A stretch of DNA of 64,000 bases from Caldisphaera sp. (GCF_023256325.1 NZ_JAGDXI010000044.1:62001-126000), one strand, 5' to 3'; shown: positions 30,587 through 40,592, counted from the stretch's first letter. Made by a program: numbers and translations. The notes: generated by a model from the letters alone, not told the origin.

Positions 30587-31210
30587 TTATTGTTTTTCTT
30601 CAACCACTTTTAATTTATACGATTTTTCTACTGGTTTTTCATCTGTTTTTATTATAAGCAGATCTATCCCGTCTCCAGATGAGGAATCTCTTTCCATAGT
30701 TGTCTTTAATGCATTTACAGCAATTTTTTCAGCTTCTTCAACCGATAAATTTTCATTATAAGTTGATTCTAATACGCCAAGCGCTGTGGTTCCACCACTG
30801 CCTACAGCCATATATTTGTCTTCTGTTATAGAACCTAGAGTATCTAATGTATAAATCTTAGGCTTTCCATCTCTATCAATTCCTCCAATTAATGCTTCTA
30901 TTAGGAAAGGAAGCATTTTATATGAGTATAATATGTTTGAAAAGAGCTTAGATATGGCATATAAGCTCATAGAAACTTCGTTTGTTGTCTCATAATAGTT
31001 TATCTCTGCATTCATTATCCTTATCAACCCGCTAACATCAGCATAAAGTCCTGTTAGAGCTATACCAGCTTTGTTGTTAAATAAATAAACTTTCTTTGCA
31101 TTTCTGCTCATTATAAAACTACCATAAGACATCCTTTTATCAGTTGCTAAAACAATTCCATCTTTTGCCCTTATCCCTACAGCAGTGCCTTGTTCGTATG
31201 ATATTGCCAT
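30587..31210 (-). CDS. psmB: Proteasome beta subunit, apparently non-catalytic paralog
   Basis: GTAVGIRAKDGIVLATDKRMSYG, GSGGTTALGVLE, RDSSSGDGIDL; Gly aligns with Thr1. Confidence 0.92.
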   Translation of the reverse strand: MAISYEQGTAVGIRAKDGIVLATDKRMSYGSFIMSRNAKKVYLFNNKAGIALTGLYADVSGLIRIMNAEINYYETTNEVSMSLYAISKLFSNILYSYKMLPFLIEALIGGIDRDGKPKIYTLDTLGSITEDKYMAVGSGGTTALGVLESTYNENLSVEEAEKIAVNALKTTMERDSSSGDGIDLLIIKTDEKPVEKSYKLKVVEEKQ

Positions 31211-31325
31211 TTTTTACCAACCTCAATTTATTTCTGTTCGGAAACCTTTAAAGGCGTTTTGCATATACTTGCTACATTCTATAACTTTTTCTTTTAATGT
31301 TAAAAACCATTTTTAATTAACAATT

Positions 31326-31790
31326 TTACTTTTCTTCAGAAACTTTTATATGTTCTGTTGGTATTGTTACGACTATCTTTGAGTCACCTTCTAATAAGGT
31401 TATATCAGCTTCTCCTCTTGTTGAATAAATTTCTACAACACGACCTTTCATCCCTTTAAATGGACCTCCTATAATTTCTACTAGCTGACCTTTAGTTAAT
31501 GATGGTAAAACAGTTAATGGCTTTAAGAGCTTAACAACTTCTTGAAGATTTATTGCTATAGGCCTTTTTCTTTTTACATTCTTTATTCCTCTTATTAAAT
31601 AAAATAGATCTTTTATATCCCCTATTTCAACTATCACAGTACCCTTTAAATCTTCGGAATAAACTATACTTCTTACATCTAATTTTAATGTTTGCGCTCT
31701 TTCTGCGAAAATTAGGGCTATTTTTTCTTCATATCCCCCTACTACTGATATTGCATAAATCTTGGATTCTTTCTTTTCTGAAGAAGACAA
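31326..31790 (-). CDS. spt5: Transcription elongation factor Spt5 (NusG-like)
   Basis: NGN domain plus KOW (KGQLVEIIGGPFKGMKGRVVEI); next to secE. Confidence 0.93.
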   Translation of the reverse strand: MSSSEKKESKIYAISVVGGYEEKIALIFAERAQTLKLDVRSIVYSEDLKGTVIVEIGDIKDLFYLIRGIKNVKRKRPIAINLQEVVKLLKPLTVLPSLTKGQLVEIIGGPFKGMKGRVVEIYSTRGEADITLLEGDSKIVVTIPTEHIKVSEEK

Positions 31791-31801
31791 ATAATATCAC
31801 C

Positions 31802-31981
31802 TTAAGCCACCAATAATACATATATCAAATGTATTATATATCCTATAGCTCCTACTATAACAAAACCTAATAAACTCAACCTTGTCAATAAATTAAACTC
31901 TTCTTCGTCGGGCTTTCTTGATAGCAGCAATATCCTTTTCCATGACGACAAGTATTCTTTTATTTTGTCTAGCCCTGCCAT
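31802..31981 (-). CDS. secE: Preprotein translocase SecE/Sec61-gamma, 59 aa
   Basis: MAGLDKIKEYLSSWKRILLLSRKPDEEEFNLLTRLSLLGFVIVGAIGYIIHLIYVLLVA; immediately upstream of spt5; not in the ORF track. Confidence 0.92.
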   Translation of the reverse strand: MAGLDKIKEYLSSWKRILLLSRKPDEEEFNLLTRLSLLGFVIVGAIGYIIHLIYVLLVA

Positions 31982-32081
31982 CTTTAATCCTCCGTTTTAT
32001 AAAATAGAGCAGGGTCTTATATACTAATATATTGAATTTATATTTTGATTAAACGTGAAAAATACAAATAAGAACTATTAT

Positions 32082-32915
32082 TTAAAACAACCTTAACGGA
32101 TTTTCATAGTTTAATGCGAAATATAAAGTAATTAAAACTCCTCCTAATATTGCATTTAAATCTTCTCTATTCCTTTTTAATACTTTGTCTTTAGATAATA
32201 GCTTATTTAATATATTTGGATCATTAATGTCTAAATCTAAAAAATCGCTTATTTTATACAAATCTTTTCCTATGTAAATATACGATTTTACAGATGCTTG
32301 TACTGCATTTTTAGAGTTAAGCATCAATTTAGATAGCTTTAGCAAATTACTATAGTCCTTTATATTTATCATAAAACCGGCATCTATCTTTGATAAGATC
32401 TCAAATATATCTCCTAAGGTCATGTTTTCATATTCAATGTATTCTTTATTAATATTAGCCTTTTCCAACAAATTTATGTAATTTGATAGACCTAAATCTT
32501 CTAAAGCCTCAACAAACTCCACAGTATCGCTTGGTTTTCCTTTATATAACAATTTTGATAAATATGGTCCTACGTTATTAATTACATTCTGTCTTAAAGC
32601 TTCTGAATAACCGTCTATTGATGATAAAACAACAGCAGCCGCTACAATACCTGGTATCGGTCTCTCATTTATAGCCTCAAAGGCTTTTTTATATGCTGTT
32701 GATATTAGATGCCCTAAACCTAATGAGCTCAGGTCAATATTTCCTAAAGCAAGCTCCTTGCCTCTTTTGTGTGATTCATCTATAATATCAAATATCTCAA
32801 TCGCTTCTATGACCCTTTCTTCAAACTCTATTTCAGGCATAAACCTATGAATCGAACCAGGCTTTATAGGCGAAGTTAAGGTTAACATTAAAGCCCTTTT
32901 TATATCCCTTATCAT
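32082..32915 (-). CDS. CitG/MdcB-like triphosphoribosyl-dephospho-CoA synthase family protein
   Basis: LTLTSPIKPGSIHRF N-terminus and helical layout typical of archaeal CitG-like proteins. Confidence 0.6.
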   Translation of the reverse strand: MIRDIKRALMLTLTSPIKPGSIHRFMPEIEFEERVIEAIEIFDIIDESHKRGKELALGNIDLSSLGLGHLISTAYKKAFEAINERPIPGIVAAAVVLSSIDGYSEALRQNVINNVGPYLSKLLYKGKPSDTVEFVEALEDLGLSNYINLLEKANINKEYIEYENMTLGDIFEILSKIDAGFMINIKDYSNLLKLSKLMLNSKNAVQASVKSYIYIGKDLYKISDFLDLDINDPNILNKLLSKDKVLKRNREDLNAILGGVLITLYFALNYENPLRLF

Positions 32916-33019
32916 TAAGTCTTCCCTGATTTTTGTATCTATTATGCTTTATAAATGTATACCATAGTTTTCTAAAGACAATACACCTTTCTCTCTTAAT
33001 AAACCTCATGTTATATTTA

Positions 33020-33691
33020 TTATAATTGTTGGGAACCTATAGTTCCACTTTGTTGTGTTTTTTGTGATTCAACAGTATATGATCTTATAGCCTGGCCAAA
33101 AGCCTTTACTATAGGAGAGATTGTGTTCATAAATGCCAAAAAGTCTTGATCAACTAATAATTTTAAAATATCAGAAATACTACCATTACTTTTTGATATC
33201 TTTTCTAAATTTGCTGATAAACTTTTCATAAAATTTTCAAAAAACTTTGAAACTGCGTCTAGAAAATTTAAATTAAATACTTGCTTTAATATATTGAGAA
33301 TTTTTAATCCTAATTCTTTAATATAATTTAAAATTTTATTAAAATAATTTATTAAATCGCTTACTTTAAAAGAGTTCATTATACTGTTTAGTAAGTTGCT
33401 TACAATGTCTGATAGATAATTTGAGAAATCTATAAGTGAATTTAAAACATTTTTTTGCATTGTAATGAGGCTTTTCATTTTTTCTTGCATAGCTGGATCT
33501 TGAGATAAGAAATCTAACGATGGTATAGAGTTAGTTATAGCCCTAAGCGTATTCATGCTAGGTATCAACAAAGAATTAGTTAAATCTAACACAACTTGTG
33601 TTATTTTGCTTATTAAAGTATTTATGTTATTTATTAAATCATTAAATGTTATGGTTTGATTTGTTTCTAAATTGCTCATCTGATTCACCAT
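33020..33691 (-). CDS. Hypothetical, amphipathic helix-rich protein
   Basis: 223-aa frame, Cys-free, repeated hydrophobic heptad-like helices; no family recognised. Confidence 0.65.
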   Translation of the reverse strand: MVNQMSNLETNQTITFNDLINNINTLISKITQVVLDLTNSLLIPSMNTLRAITNSIPSLDFLSQDPAMQEKMKSLITMQKNVLNSLIDFSNYLSDIVSNLLNSIMNSFKVSDLINYFNKILNYIKELGLKILNILKQVFNLNFLDAVSKFFENFMKSLSANLEKISKSNGSISDILKLLVDQDFLAFMNTISPIVKAFGQAIRSYTVESQKTQQSGTIGSQQL

Positions 33692-33860
33692 ATAAATATT
33701 ATGAAGCCAAGAATTAATAAGTTTCTTGGTTTAGCAAATTACCAAGTTAAAGTAAAGATTAGCAAGATAAAAAAACATAAAGCCTTAAAAATATTAGGAT
33801 ATAAAACTTTGCTTTATGGTTTTGCACCTTAATAATAAAAATAAAATGTTTTATAAAAAT

Positions 33861-34247
33861 TTAATGCTTATACAAACCTATTAAAATACCTATTATAAAT
33901 CCTAAGAGAATTGGTCCAACAGTAAATAATCCTAGAGTTAACATGAGGTTTCTAACTACAGGCTCTAAATTAACAGCTTCTGTTTGTAAAGTAGATAAAG
34001 TATTACTTAGGCTACCTCCAAAGCTCCATGCATTTAATATAACGCCTATTATTACTATAATAATAAATGCTATTATATATTTTAAAATTTTTACTGAAAC
34101 ATATCCTAGCCCTAAACCTAATACAAATTCAATTAATATAGTGGCTAGCTCGTAAGGATTGTGCAACGCATTTATAAACATTTGAGATAGCGAGGCATTA
34201 GTTATAGTTATTGTTGAAAGTATATCAATTATCACCAGTTTCACCAT
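33861..34247 (-). CDS. Hypothetical small membrane protein
   Basis: Several predicted TM segments by eye; 128 aa. Confidence 0.65.
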   Translation of the reverse strand: MVKLVIIDILSTITITNASLSQMFINALHNPYELATILIEFVLGLGLGYVSVKILKYIIAFIIIVIIGVILNAWSFGGSLSNTLSTLQTEAVNLEPVVRNLMLTLGLFTVGPILLGFIIGILIGLYKH

Positions 34248-34331
34248 GTTAGTTTTGAATGTAAAAAGTTATAAGGGTATATACCTAATAATTATCTAAA
34301 ATGAATTCATTATTTTATTTAATGTCTCTCA

Positions 34332-34353
34332 TTGTTAACTCCCCAGTTAACAA
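34332..34353. promoter_or_regulatory. Palindrome TTGTTAAC-TCCCCA-GTTAACAA (copy 3 of 3)
   Basis: Perfect 8-bp arms; upstream of the 34247 membrane protein gene. Confidence 0.6.
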
Positions 34354-34443
34354 AAATCTAAATATTTCTATTTTGCCAAAGTTTTTTTATCATAAAAAAG
34401 ATATAATTATATTAATATTAAAAATTATAATTAAACAATCAGT

Positions 34444-35898
34444 CTAGGTACTCCATCTAGAAATTACTACTTTACTATCAGTAAAGAACAGAATATGATC
34501 TAACCCTCCTTGAGGATGTAAGTCACCGAAGAATGATTGTTTCATCCCAGCAAATGGATAAAATGCTATTGGAGCCGCTACGCCTATATTTATACCTATA
34601 TTTCCTGCTTCTACCCTATCAACAAATTCTCTTGCATAGTACCCTGATTTAGTGTAAATAGATGATGCATTACCATAACGACTCCTATTTATTATTTCTA
34701 AAGCCTCATCGAAGTTATTTGTGGTTATTATAGATGCTACTGGGCCGAAGATTTCTTCCTTAGCTATTGTCATATCAGGGTTCACAAAATCAAATATTGT
34801 TGGAGCTAAGAAGAAACCGTTTGGATATTTTTCGTTTTTATAATTTCTCCCATCAAGTATCAATTTAGCACCTTCATCTATTCCAATTTGTATATATTTA
34901 ACTACTCTTTCTTTATGCTCTCTTCTAATTAACGGACCCATGTCTACATCTTTTTCCATTCCATACCCTATTTTCAATTTTTTGGCGTGGTCAACAAATG
35001 AATTAACGACTTTATCATGATTCTCTTTAAAAGTGACTAAAACTGAACCAGCTAAACATCTTTCTCCAGCATTACCAAAGAATGATCCAATTATATTGGG
35101 CATAAGGTTCTCTATATCAGCATCAGGCATTACAAGAATGAAATTTTTAGCTGATGCGCCTGCCTGTACTCTTTTCTTCCTGCTAGTTCCAGTTTTGTAA
35201 ACATATTCTGCTACAGGTGTAGATCCCACAAAGCTTATTCCGGCTATTTTGTTATTTTCTAAAATATAATCTACTACCTCTTTTCCTCCATTTACAAGTT
35301 GAACTACATTTTCTGGAAAGCCAGCTTTTTTTATGAGTTCCATTGACTTCTCCATACTCATGGGAGTCTTTTCAGAGGGTTTTATTATTACAGTATTTCC
35401 CATAGCAACAGCATAAGGCATAAACCAGAATGGGATCATTAATGGAAAATTAAATGGTGATATTATTGCAAAAACACCTATTGGGACGCGTACTAATTCT
35501 TCGTCAACTTCGTATGCAATGTTTCTGTTATTTTCACCCATTATATGGTAACTAACTGCTGCAGCAGATTCAACATTTTGTATTGCCCTTATTATATCAC
35601 CTTTAGCTTCTTGAAAAGTTTTACCGTGCTCGTTTGTTGTTATTTCAGCAAGCTCATCTATGCTATCCCACATCAAATTTTCCAATTTAAATAAAATTTT
35701 AATTCTATCAGGTATAGGAACTTTCTCCCATTTCTTTTGTGCATCATAAGCTAAATCAACAGCTTTATCAACTTCTTCTTTTTTCCCTTCAGCTACTTTT
35801 GCTATTACCTCTCCTATTGCAGGGTTATATACATCGTATTTTGGTTCCCCTAAGGGATCTACATACTCTCCACCAATAAAGTTCTTTATCATCCTCAT
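34444..35898 (-). CDS. Aldehyde dehydrogenase (methylmalonate-semialdehyde dehydrogenase-like)
   Basis: FNFPLMIPFWFMP, GSTPVAEYVYK, GNAGERCLA. Confidence 0.92.
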   Translation of the reverse strand: MRMIKNFIGGEYVDPLGEPKYDVYNPAIGEVIAKVAEGKKEEVDKAVDLAYDAQKKWEKVPIPDRIKILFKLENLMWDSIDELAEITTNEHGKTFQEAKGDIIRAIQNVESAAAVSYHIMGENNRNIAYEVDEELVRVPIGVFAIISPFNFPLMIPFWFMPYAVAMGNTVIIKPSEKTPMSMEKSMELIKKAGFPENVVQLVNGGKEVVDYILENNKIAGISFVGSTPVAEYVYKTGTSRKKRVQAGASAKNFILVMPDADIENLMPNIIGSFFGNAGERCLAGSVLVTFKENHDKVVNSFVDHAKKLKIGYGMEKDVDMGPLIRREHKERVVKYIQIGIDEGAKLILDGRNYKNEKYPNGFFLAPTIFDFVNPDMTIAKEEIFGPVASIITTNNFDEALEIINRSRYGNASSIYTKSGYYAREFVDRVEAGNIGINIGVAAPIAFYPFAGMKQSFFGDLHPQGGLDHILFFTDSKVVISRWST

Positions 35899-37250
35899 AA
35901 TTTTTCCACCTCTTTATCAGCGACTTCCAAACTCTCATCAATAACGTTTAACCCTCTCAATAGCTCATCTTTGTCTATTATAAGAGGAGGAGCAATTATG
36001 AAATGAGAAACCCATGCATTAATATAAACTCCATTCTCCATAGCCTTTTTTGCAACTCTTTCAGTCATTAATGGTTTACCTTGTATCTTATCAACATATG
36101 TATTAAAAGGTGTTTTCTTTTCTCTATTCTTTACTATTTCTATTGCCCCAAATAAACCAATGCTTCTAACATCTCCAACTGAAATATGCTTATCTTTGAT
36201 TTCTTCTAATCTCTTTTTTAATAATTTACCTAACTCCCTAGCATTTTCTATCAAGCGCCTTTCTTTGTATTCCCTTATTGCAGCATATGCAGCTGCTAAT
36301 GCTACTGGATGTGCTTCATAAGTCATTCCATGGGCAAAGTAAGAATCCTCAAAATAGTCTGAAATCTCTTTACTAGTTGCAACCAAAGAAAGTGGAACAT
36401 GAGCTCCCGTTATTCCTTTAGCAGTTGTAAGTATATCTGGTTTAATATTCCAATTATCTACAGCGAACCATTCTCCAGTTCTTCCCCATCCTGACATTAC
36501 CTCATCAGCAACAAATACAACGTCGTTTTCCTTAGCTATTTCTCTCACTCTTTGCAAATACCCTTCAGGAGGCACGATTACTCCATTAGTGCCAGTAACA
36601 GGCTCCAAAACTATACCTCCAACATTTCCTTCATTCTTTATCATGTATTCTAAATAATCTGCACATGCTAAATTACATTCAGGATACTTTAATTTGAAAG
36701 GACATCTATAACAATAGGGAGGAGGACCATGTAAAACGTGCGAGGAAGAATAAACGTTATCAACTGCTCCCCTTCTAAAATCTCCTGTCAATGAAATGCT
36801 ACCCATGGTTGCTCCATGATATGAATTGTAGTTTGAAATTATCTTTATTTTTCCATCCTTTTTATGGAAAAGTCTGATTATTTTAATTGCAGTTTCATTG
36901 GCATCAGTTCCTGAAGTTCCAAAAAAGTACTTAGTAAGATTATCTGGCAATACTGATTTTAATTCAGATGAAACCTTTGCTCTAATTTCCGTTGCATATC
37001 CAGGTTGTACATATTCTAAAGTATTTAGTTGATCATAAACTGCCTTAGCGATCCTTTTATTAGCATGCCCTAAGTTTGAGCACATTAATTGAGATGAAAA
37101 ATCGAGATATTTTTTACCTTCAGAGTCCTCAAAATAACAATCGTACGCTTTTGTTATGACTAAAGGATTCCAACCAGTTTGTTTTCTCCAGGTACCATAT
37201 GTAAGGTCAGTAACAGTCTTTTTTACATCAAAACTTTTTTCTGTGGACAT
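35895..37250 (-). CDS. Class III PLP aminotransferase
   Basis: SYHGATMGS, EPVTGTNGVIVPPEGY, VADEVMSGWGRTG, TTAKGITGAHVP; overlaps the ALDH gene. Confidence 0.92.
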   Translation of the reverse strand: MSTEKSFDVKKTVTDLTYGTWRKQTGWNPLVITKAYDCYFEDSEGKKYLDFSSQLMCSNLGHANKRIAKAVYDQLNTLEYVQPGYATEIRAKVSSELKSVLPDNLTKYFFGTSGTDANETAIKIIRLFHKKDGKIKIISNYNSYHGATMGSISLTGDFRRGAVDNVYSSSHVLHGPPPYCYRCPFKLKYPECNLACADYLEYMIKNEGNVGGIVLEPVTGTNGVIVPPEGYLQRVREIAKENDVVFVADEVMSGWGRTGEWFAVDNWNIKPDILTTAKGITGAHVPLSLVATSKEISDYFEDSYFAHGMTYEAHPVALAAAYAAIREYKERRLIENARELGKLLKKRLEEIKDKHISVGDVRSIGLFGAIEIVKNREKKTPFNTYVDKIQGKPLMTERVAKKAMENGVYINAWVSHFIIAPPLIIDKDELLRGLNVIDESLEVADKEVEKL

Positions 37251-37414
37251 TTTAACACACTAATAAGTATACAAAATTTTAAACTATATAAAACTTTGTC
37301 TTTTTACACTTTTATTTTGTAAAAACTAATTCTATTTGCGATAAGGCACATTAGTTTTATAAATTTAGAAAAATTTAAATAATTTTCATATATATTATAA
37401 ATATTGGGGGGCTA

Positions 37415-38698
37415 TTGGAAAAAACTAATACTGAATTCGAAGAAAATTATGACTTCGAAGAAATTTTAATATCTTATGTTACATCATTTAAAATCAAGAA
37501 AAAATTAATTAAAAATAGGAAAAAATATCTTGAAAAAAACTCCCCTAGGTTAGAACTTCCTAATAAGGAGTTTGAAGACATTCCAGTAAAGCCTCCAATA
37601 TATGTCGACCAGAATTTAAAAGAGAAATTAGAAAGCTCTATATTATTAAAAACTTTTCTCTATCACCTTTTTAATTCAATTCAAGGAATTTTCTTTGAAA
37701 ATGCATTTATAGAAATAACATATATAGATAATGCTAAAATTAATAGGTTTTCTTCTGTTGACATATCAAAAGGTAAAGATTCTAAAATACAAGGAGACCT
37801 GCTATTAGAAGGATCATTAATTAACGTTATTTTATACACAGTAGATGTTATAACAATTTTTTTGATTTTTGAAAATGAGTCTAAAGGAATATACGATATA
37901 AGAACGTTTGCTCATCTCCAGCACCCTAGACACCTATACATTCAATATCAAAAAGAAAATAAAGAAGAAACAAATCAAATATCAAACAATTTAATAGAAC
38001 TTACCCTTATGGAGCTTACTTTTAAATTAGTTTATGATAGGCTAGGAGAAAATAAAGAAGAAATGGAAAGGTATCTTAAAGATAATTATAGAGGAAGAAC
38101 TTACACCTCGTTTTACGGAAAAGTTTGTAATAATAAATTAGATTCAATACATAAATTTATTCCAATGATAGTTGAAGGATATACTAATTTCTATATTAAA
38201 GACCCCGAAAAATATGTGGAGAAATACGACCAATCTCAAACAAATGATACTGAGATATTTTTGACCGATAAGACTTTCGTTGTATATGGAATTTGTAAAG
38301 CCGATAGCCATAAAATGAGGAGCGATAGCAAAGATTTTATCTCATTTGGGTCTTTAATAGGACTATTAGTTACATATATTAATCTTTATCAACATGAACA
38401 TTTTGAGGTCATTAGTAGAATCAAATATAAGAATATATCAAATAGAGAAATTTTTCAAAGGCTAGATTATATCTTATCTTCAGCATCCATATTATATGAT
38501 CCCAATTTTATAGAAACACCTTTTTTAAAGAGATTAGTTAGATATTTATTTAAAGAGTATAATTATTACGAATTTTATGAATCTCTAACAGCTACCATGA
38601 ATAATTTATTTTTCTCAAGAACGCAAAAATTATTAATATATTTAACAATAGCTGTAATTTTAACAGGCACACTGTCTATATTAATAATACTAAGATAA
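37415..38698 (+). CDS. Hypothetical protein with C-terminal TM anchor
   Basis: 427-aa frame, TTG start, hydrophobic C-terminal helix; no family recognised. Confidence 0.65.
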   Translation: MEKTNTEFEENYDFEEILISYVTSFKIKKKLIKNRKKYLEKNSPRLELPNKEFEDIPVKPPIYVDQNLKEKLESSILLKTFLYHLFNSIQGIFFENAFIEITYIDNAKINRFSSVDISKGKDSKIQGDLLLEGSLINVILYTVDVITIFLIFENESKGIYDIRTFAHLQHPRHLYIQYQKENKEETNQISNNLIELTLMELTFKLVYDRLGENKEEMERYLKDNYRGRTYTSFYGKVCNNKLDSIHKFIPMIVEGYTNFYIKDPEKYVEKYDQSQTNDTEIFLTDKTFVVYGICKADSHKMRSDSKDFISFGSLIGLLVTYINLYQHEHFEVISRIKYKNISNREIFQRLDYILSSASILYDPNFIETPFLKRLVRYLFKEYNYYEFYESLTATMNNLFFSRTQKLLIYLTIAVILTGTLSILIILR

Positions 38699-38834
38699 AA
38701 TCAATTATACAAGTGTGTTAATGTACTAATCTTTCCCGTCGATCTTGTCCTCAAGGCATGATAATATTATGGGTGTTTTAAAAGCGAACCCATATCTTGT
38801 TATTAATTATTTCATTTATTATTTGGATAAAATA

Positions 38835-38910
38835 TGCGGCGGCCGGGATTTGAACCCGGGACCTCTGGCGTGGCGGGCCCGCGTCCTAATCCAGGCTAGA
38901 CTACCGCCGC
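38835..38910 (-). tRNA. tRNA-Gly(GCC), CCA not encoded
   Basis: GCGGCGG...CCGCCGC acceptor, T-arm CCGGG-TTCAAAT-CCCGG, anticodon loop CCGCCAC; C33 and a 28-42 mismatch. Confidence 0.85.
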
Positions 38911-39005
38911 TCTCACTAACTATAACAACTTATTAGGGTTTTTAAGTTAAACCTTTACATCACATATTAATAAAAATTTTAAACAAATATAGATAACTGC
39001 GAAAT

Positions 39006-40187
39006 TTGACTAAGAAATTGGTGGAAAGCATGATAAAATTCAAATGGGTTTACAACAACGATGAGATAAATTTTGGACCATCTTCCTTAGATAACTTAAG
39101 AAATTACCTAAATAATGTTAAAAAAGTAATAATTGCAACAGGTAAGACCTCTGCAAAAGCAAGCGGTGCATTAGATGATGCAATAAAAATATTAAAAGAA
39201 TTTAATATACAATATGCAATATTCGATAATGTATCTCCTAATCCATTGTCATCCCAAGCAGATGAACTTGCAAAAATTATTGTTTCTTATAGTGCTGATA
39301 TAATAATAGCTATTGGTGGGGGTAGCGTTATAGATACAGCAAAGTTAGGTTCGGCAGTAGCTGCTAACGGTGGAAAAACAATAGATTACCTATATAATAA
39401 AAGAAAGGTAGAAAAAATAATACCTGTATACGCAGTTAATTTAACGCATGGAACTGGAACTGAAGCTAATAGATATGCTAACACAACAGATACAGAAAGA
39501 GGGGATAAACTTGGTAATGCCATTTGCTATCCAAAAGCTTCTTTCGACGATCCAAAATATACATTAAGCATGCCAAAGGAAGAAGTTTTATGCACAACTT
39601 TTGATGCTTTCTATCATGCATATGAGTCAACTACCACCTCAGGCAGTTCTCCTTTAGTACAAATGCTATCAGAAGAAGCTGCGAAACAAATTAAAGAAAA
39701 TTTACCTCTTGCTATACAAAACTTAAATGATGTAAATCCAAGATATTATCTTCTCTATGCCTCAATGATAGCTGGAGTCTCCATAGATTTAAATCCAACA
39801 AATATAATTCATGCATTAGAAAACATAATGAGCGGTTTAGTACCATCATTACCTCATGGATGCGGGCTAGCTATTATAGGACCATTATTAGCTCCATTGA
39901 TACACAAGTCTTCACCAAATGAATCAACAAAAATATTAAAAACATTAAATCCTGATATTAAACCAAATTCTGATCCTTCTATTGTAACTAAAATATTGAC
40001 AGAATTTCAAAGTTCCGTAGGCTTTAATAAAAAGCTTAGCGATTATGGTTTTGGGCATGATATGTTAAGAGAATCTATAAGAAGGGCATTTTCTAATCCA
40101 GTTGTTGCCGATAGGCTAAGAAATAGGCTTTATGGAGTTAATATAGATGAAAAAGTCCTAATTAATATGTTAGAAAATTCCATTTAA
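39006..40187 (+). CDS. Iron-containing alcohol dehydrogenase
   Basis: AIGGGSVIDTAKLGS, NLTHGTGTEAN, LPHGCGLAI. Confidence 0.9.
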   Translation: MTKKLVESMIKFKWVYNNDEINFGPSSLDNLRNYLNNVKKVIIATGKTSAKASGALDDAIKILKEFNIQYAIFDNVSPNPLSSQADELAKIIVSYSADIIIAIGGGSVIDTAKLGSAVAANGGKTIDYLYNKRKVEKIIPVYAVNLTHGTGTEANRYANTTDTERGDKLGNAICYPKASFDDPKYTLSMPKEEVLCTTFDAFYHAYESTTTSGSSPLVQMLSEEAAKQIKENLPLAIQNLNDVNPRYYLLYASMIAGVSIDLNPTNIIHALENIMSGLVPSLPHGCGLAIIGPLLAPLIHKSSPNESTKILKTLNPDIKPNSDPSIVTKILTEFQSSVGFNKKLSDYGFGHDMLRESIRRAFSNPVVADRLRNRLYGVNIDEKVLINMLENSI

Positions 40188-40247
40188 TTCTTAAGCTCAC
40201 AAATTTAAACTGCGAATTTTACGATACTTTTTGTAAAGACTTAAGAG

Positions 40248-40592
40248 GTGCCGTTGGTGGCGAGAAGAAGGAGAAAGAAATCATTAAAGCCAAAAAGGCC
40301 AAGACATCCAAGTAGGTATTTCCAATGTCCAAGATGCGGATCTATGACCTTAACTATAGACTTTGTTAAAATAAAAGGAAATGAAGAAGAAAAAATGGCA
40401 ATAGCAAAATGTGGAAACTGCCATCTATACTGCGAGCTTAAGGTTCCTAAAGTTTTAGACAGAGTAGATGTTTATAATAAAATAGTTGATTTAAGCTATG
40501 ATAATAAATTAAATGAGTGCGAAAAAACACAAGAAGAAATTGAGACTGAAGAAACAAGTGAGACTGAAGAGGAGGCAGATGCTAAACAATGA
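40248..40592 (+). CDS. Transcription elongation factor Elf1-like zinc-ribbon protein
   Basis: Basic N-terminus RRRRKKSLKPKRPRHP, FQCPRCGS...AKCGNCHLY. Confidence 0.85.
   Translation: MPLVARRRRKKSLKPKRPRHPSRYFQCPRCGSMTLTIDFVKIKGNEEEKMAIAKCGNCHLYCELKVPKVLDRVDVYNKIVDLSYDNKLNECEKTQEEIETEETSETEEEADAKQ

Noticed and set aside
33701-33832. Plus-strand 43-aa ORF MKPRINKFLGLANYQVKVKISKIKKHKALKILGYKTLLYGFAP
   Set aside because: Basic and complete, but no convincing promoter spacing or RBS; kept only as a weak possibility pending conservation data.
38760-38815. Small stem (TATGGGT/ACCCATA) downstream of tRNA-Gly
   Set aside because: Only 7 bp with a long loop and no other support; probably a chance hairpin or trailer.
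38745-38936. 63-aa ORF (…GGRDLNPGPLAWRARVLIQARLPP…)
   Set aside because: It is the antisense translation of tRNA-Gly(GCC), a classic spurious ORF.
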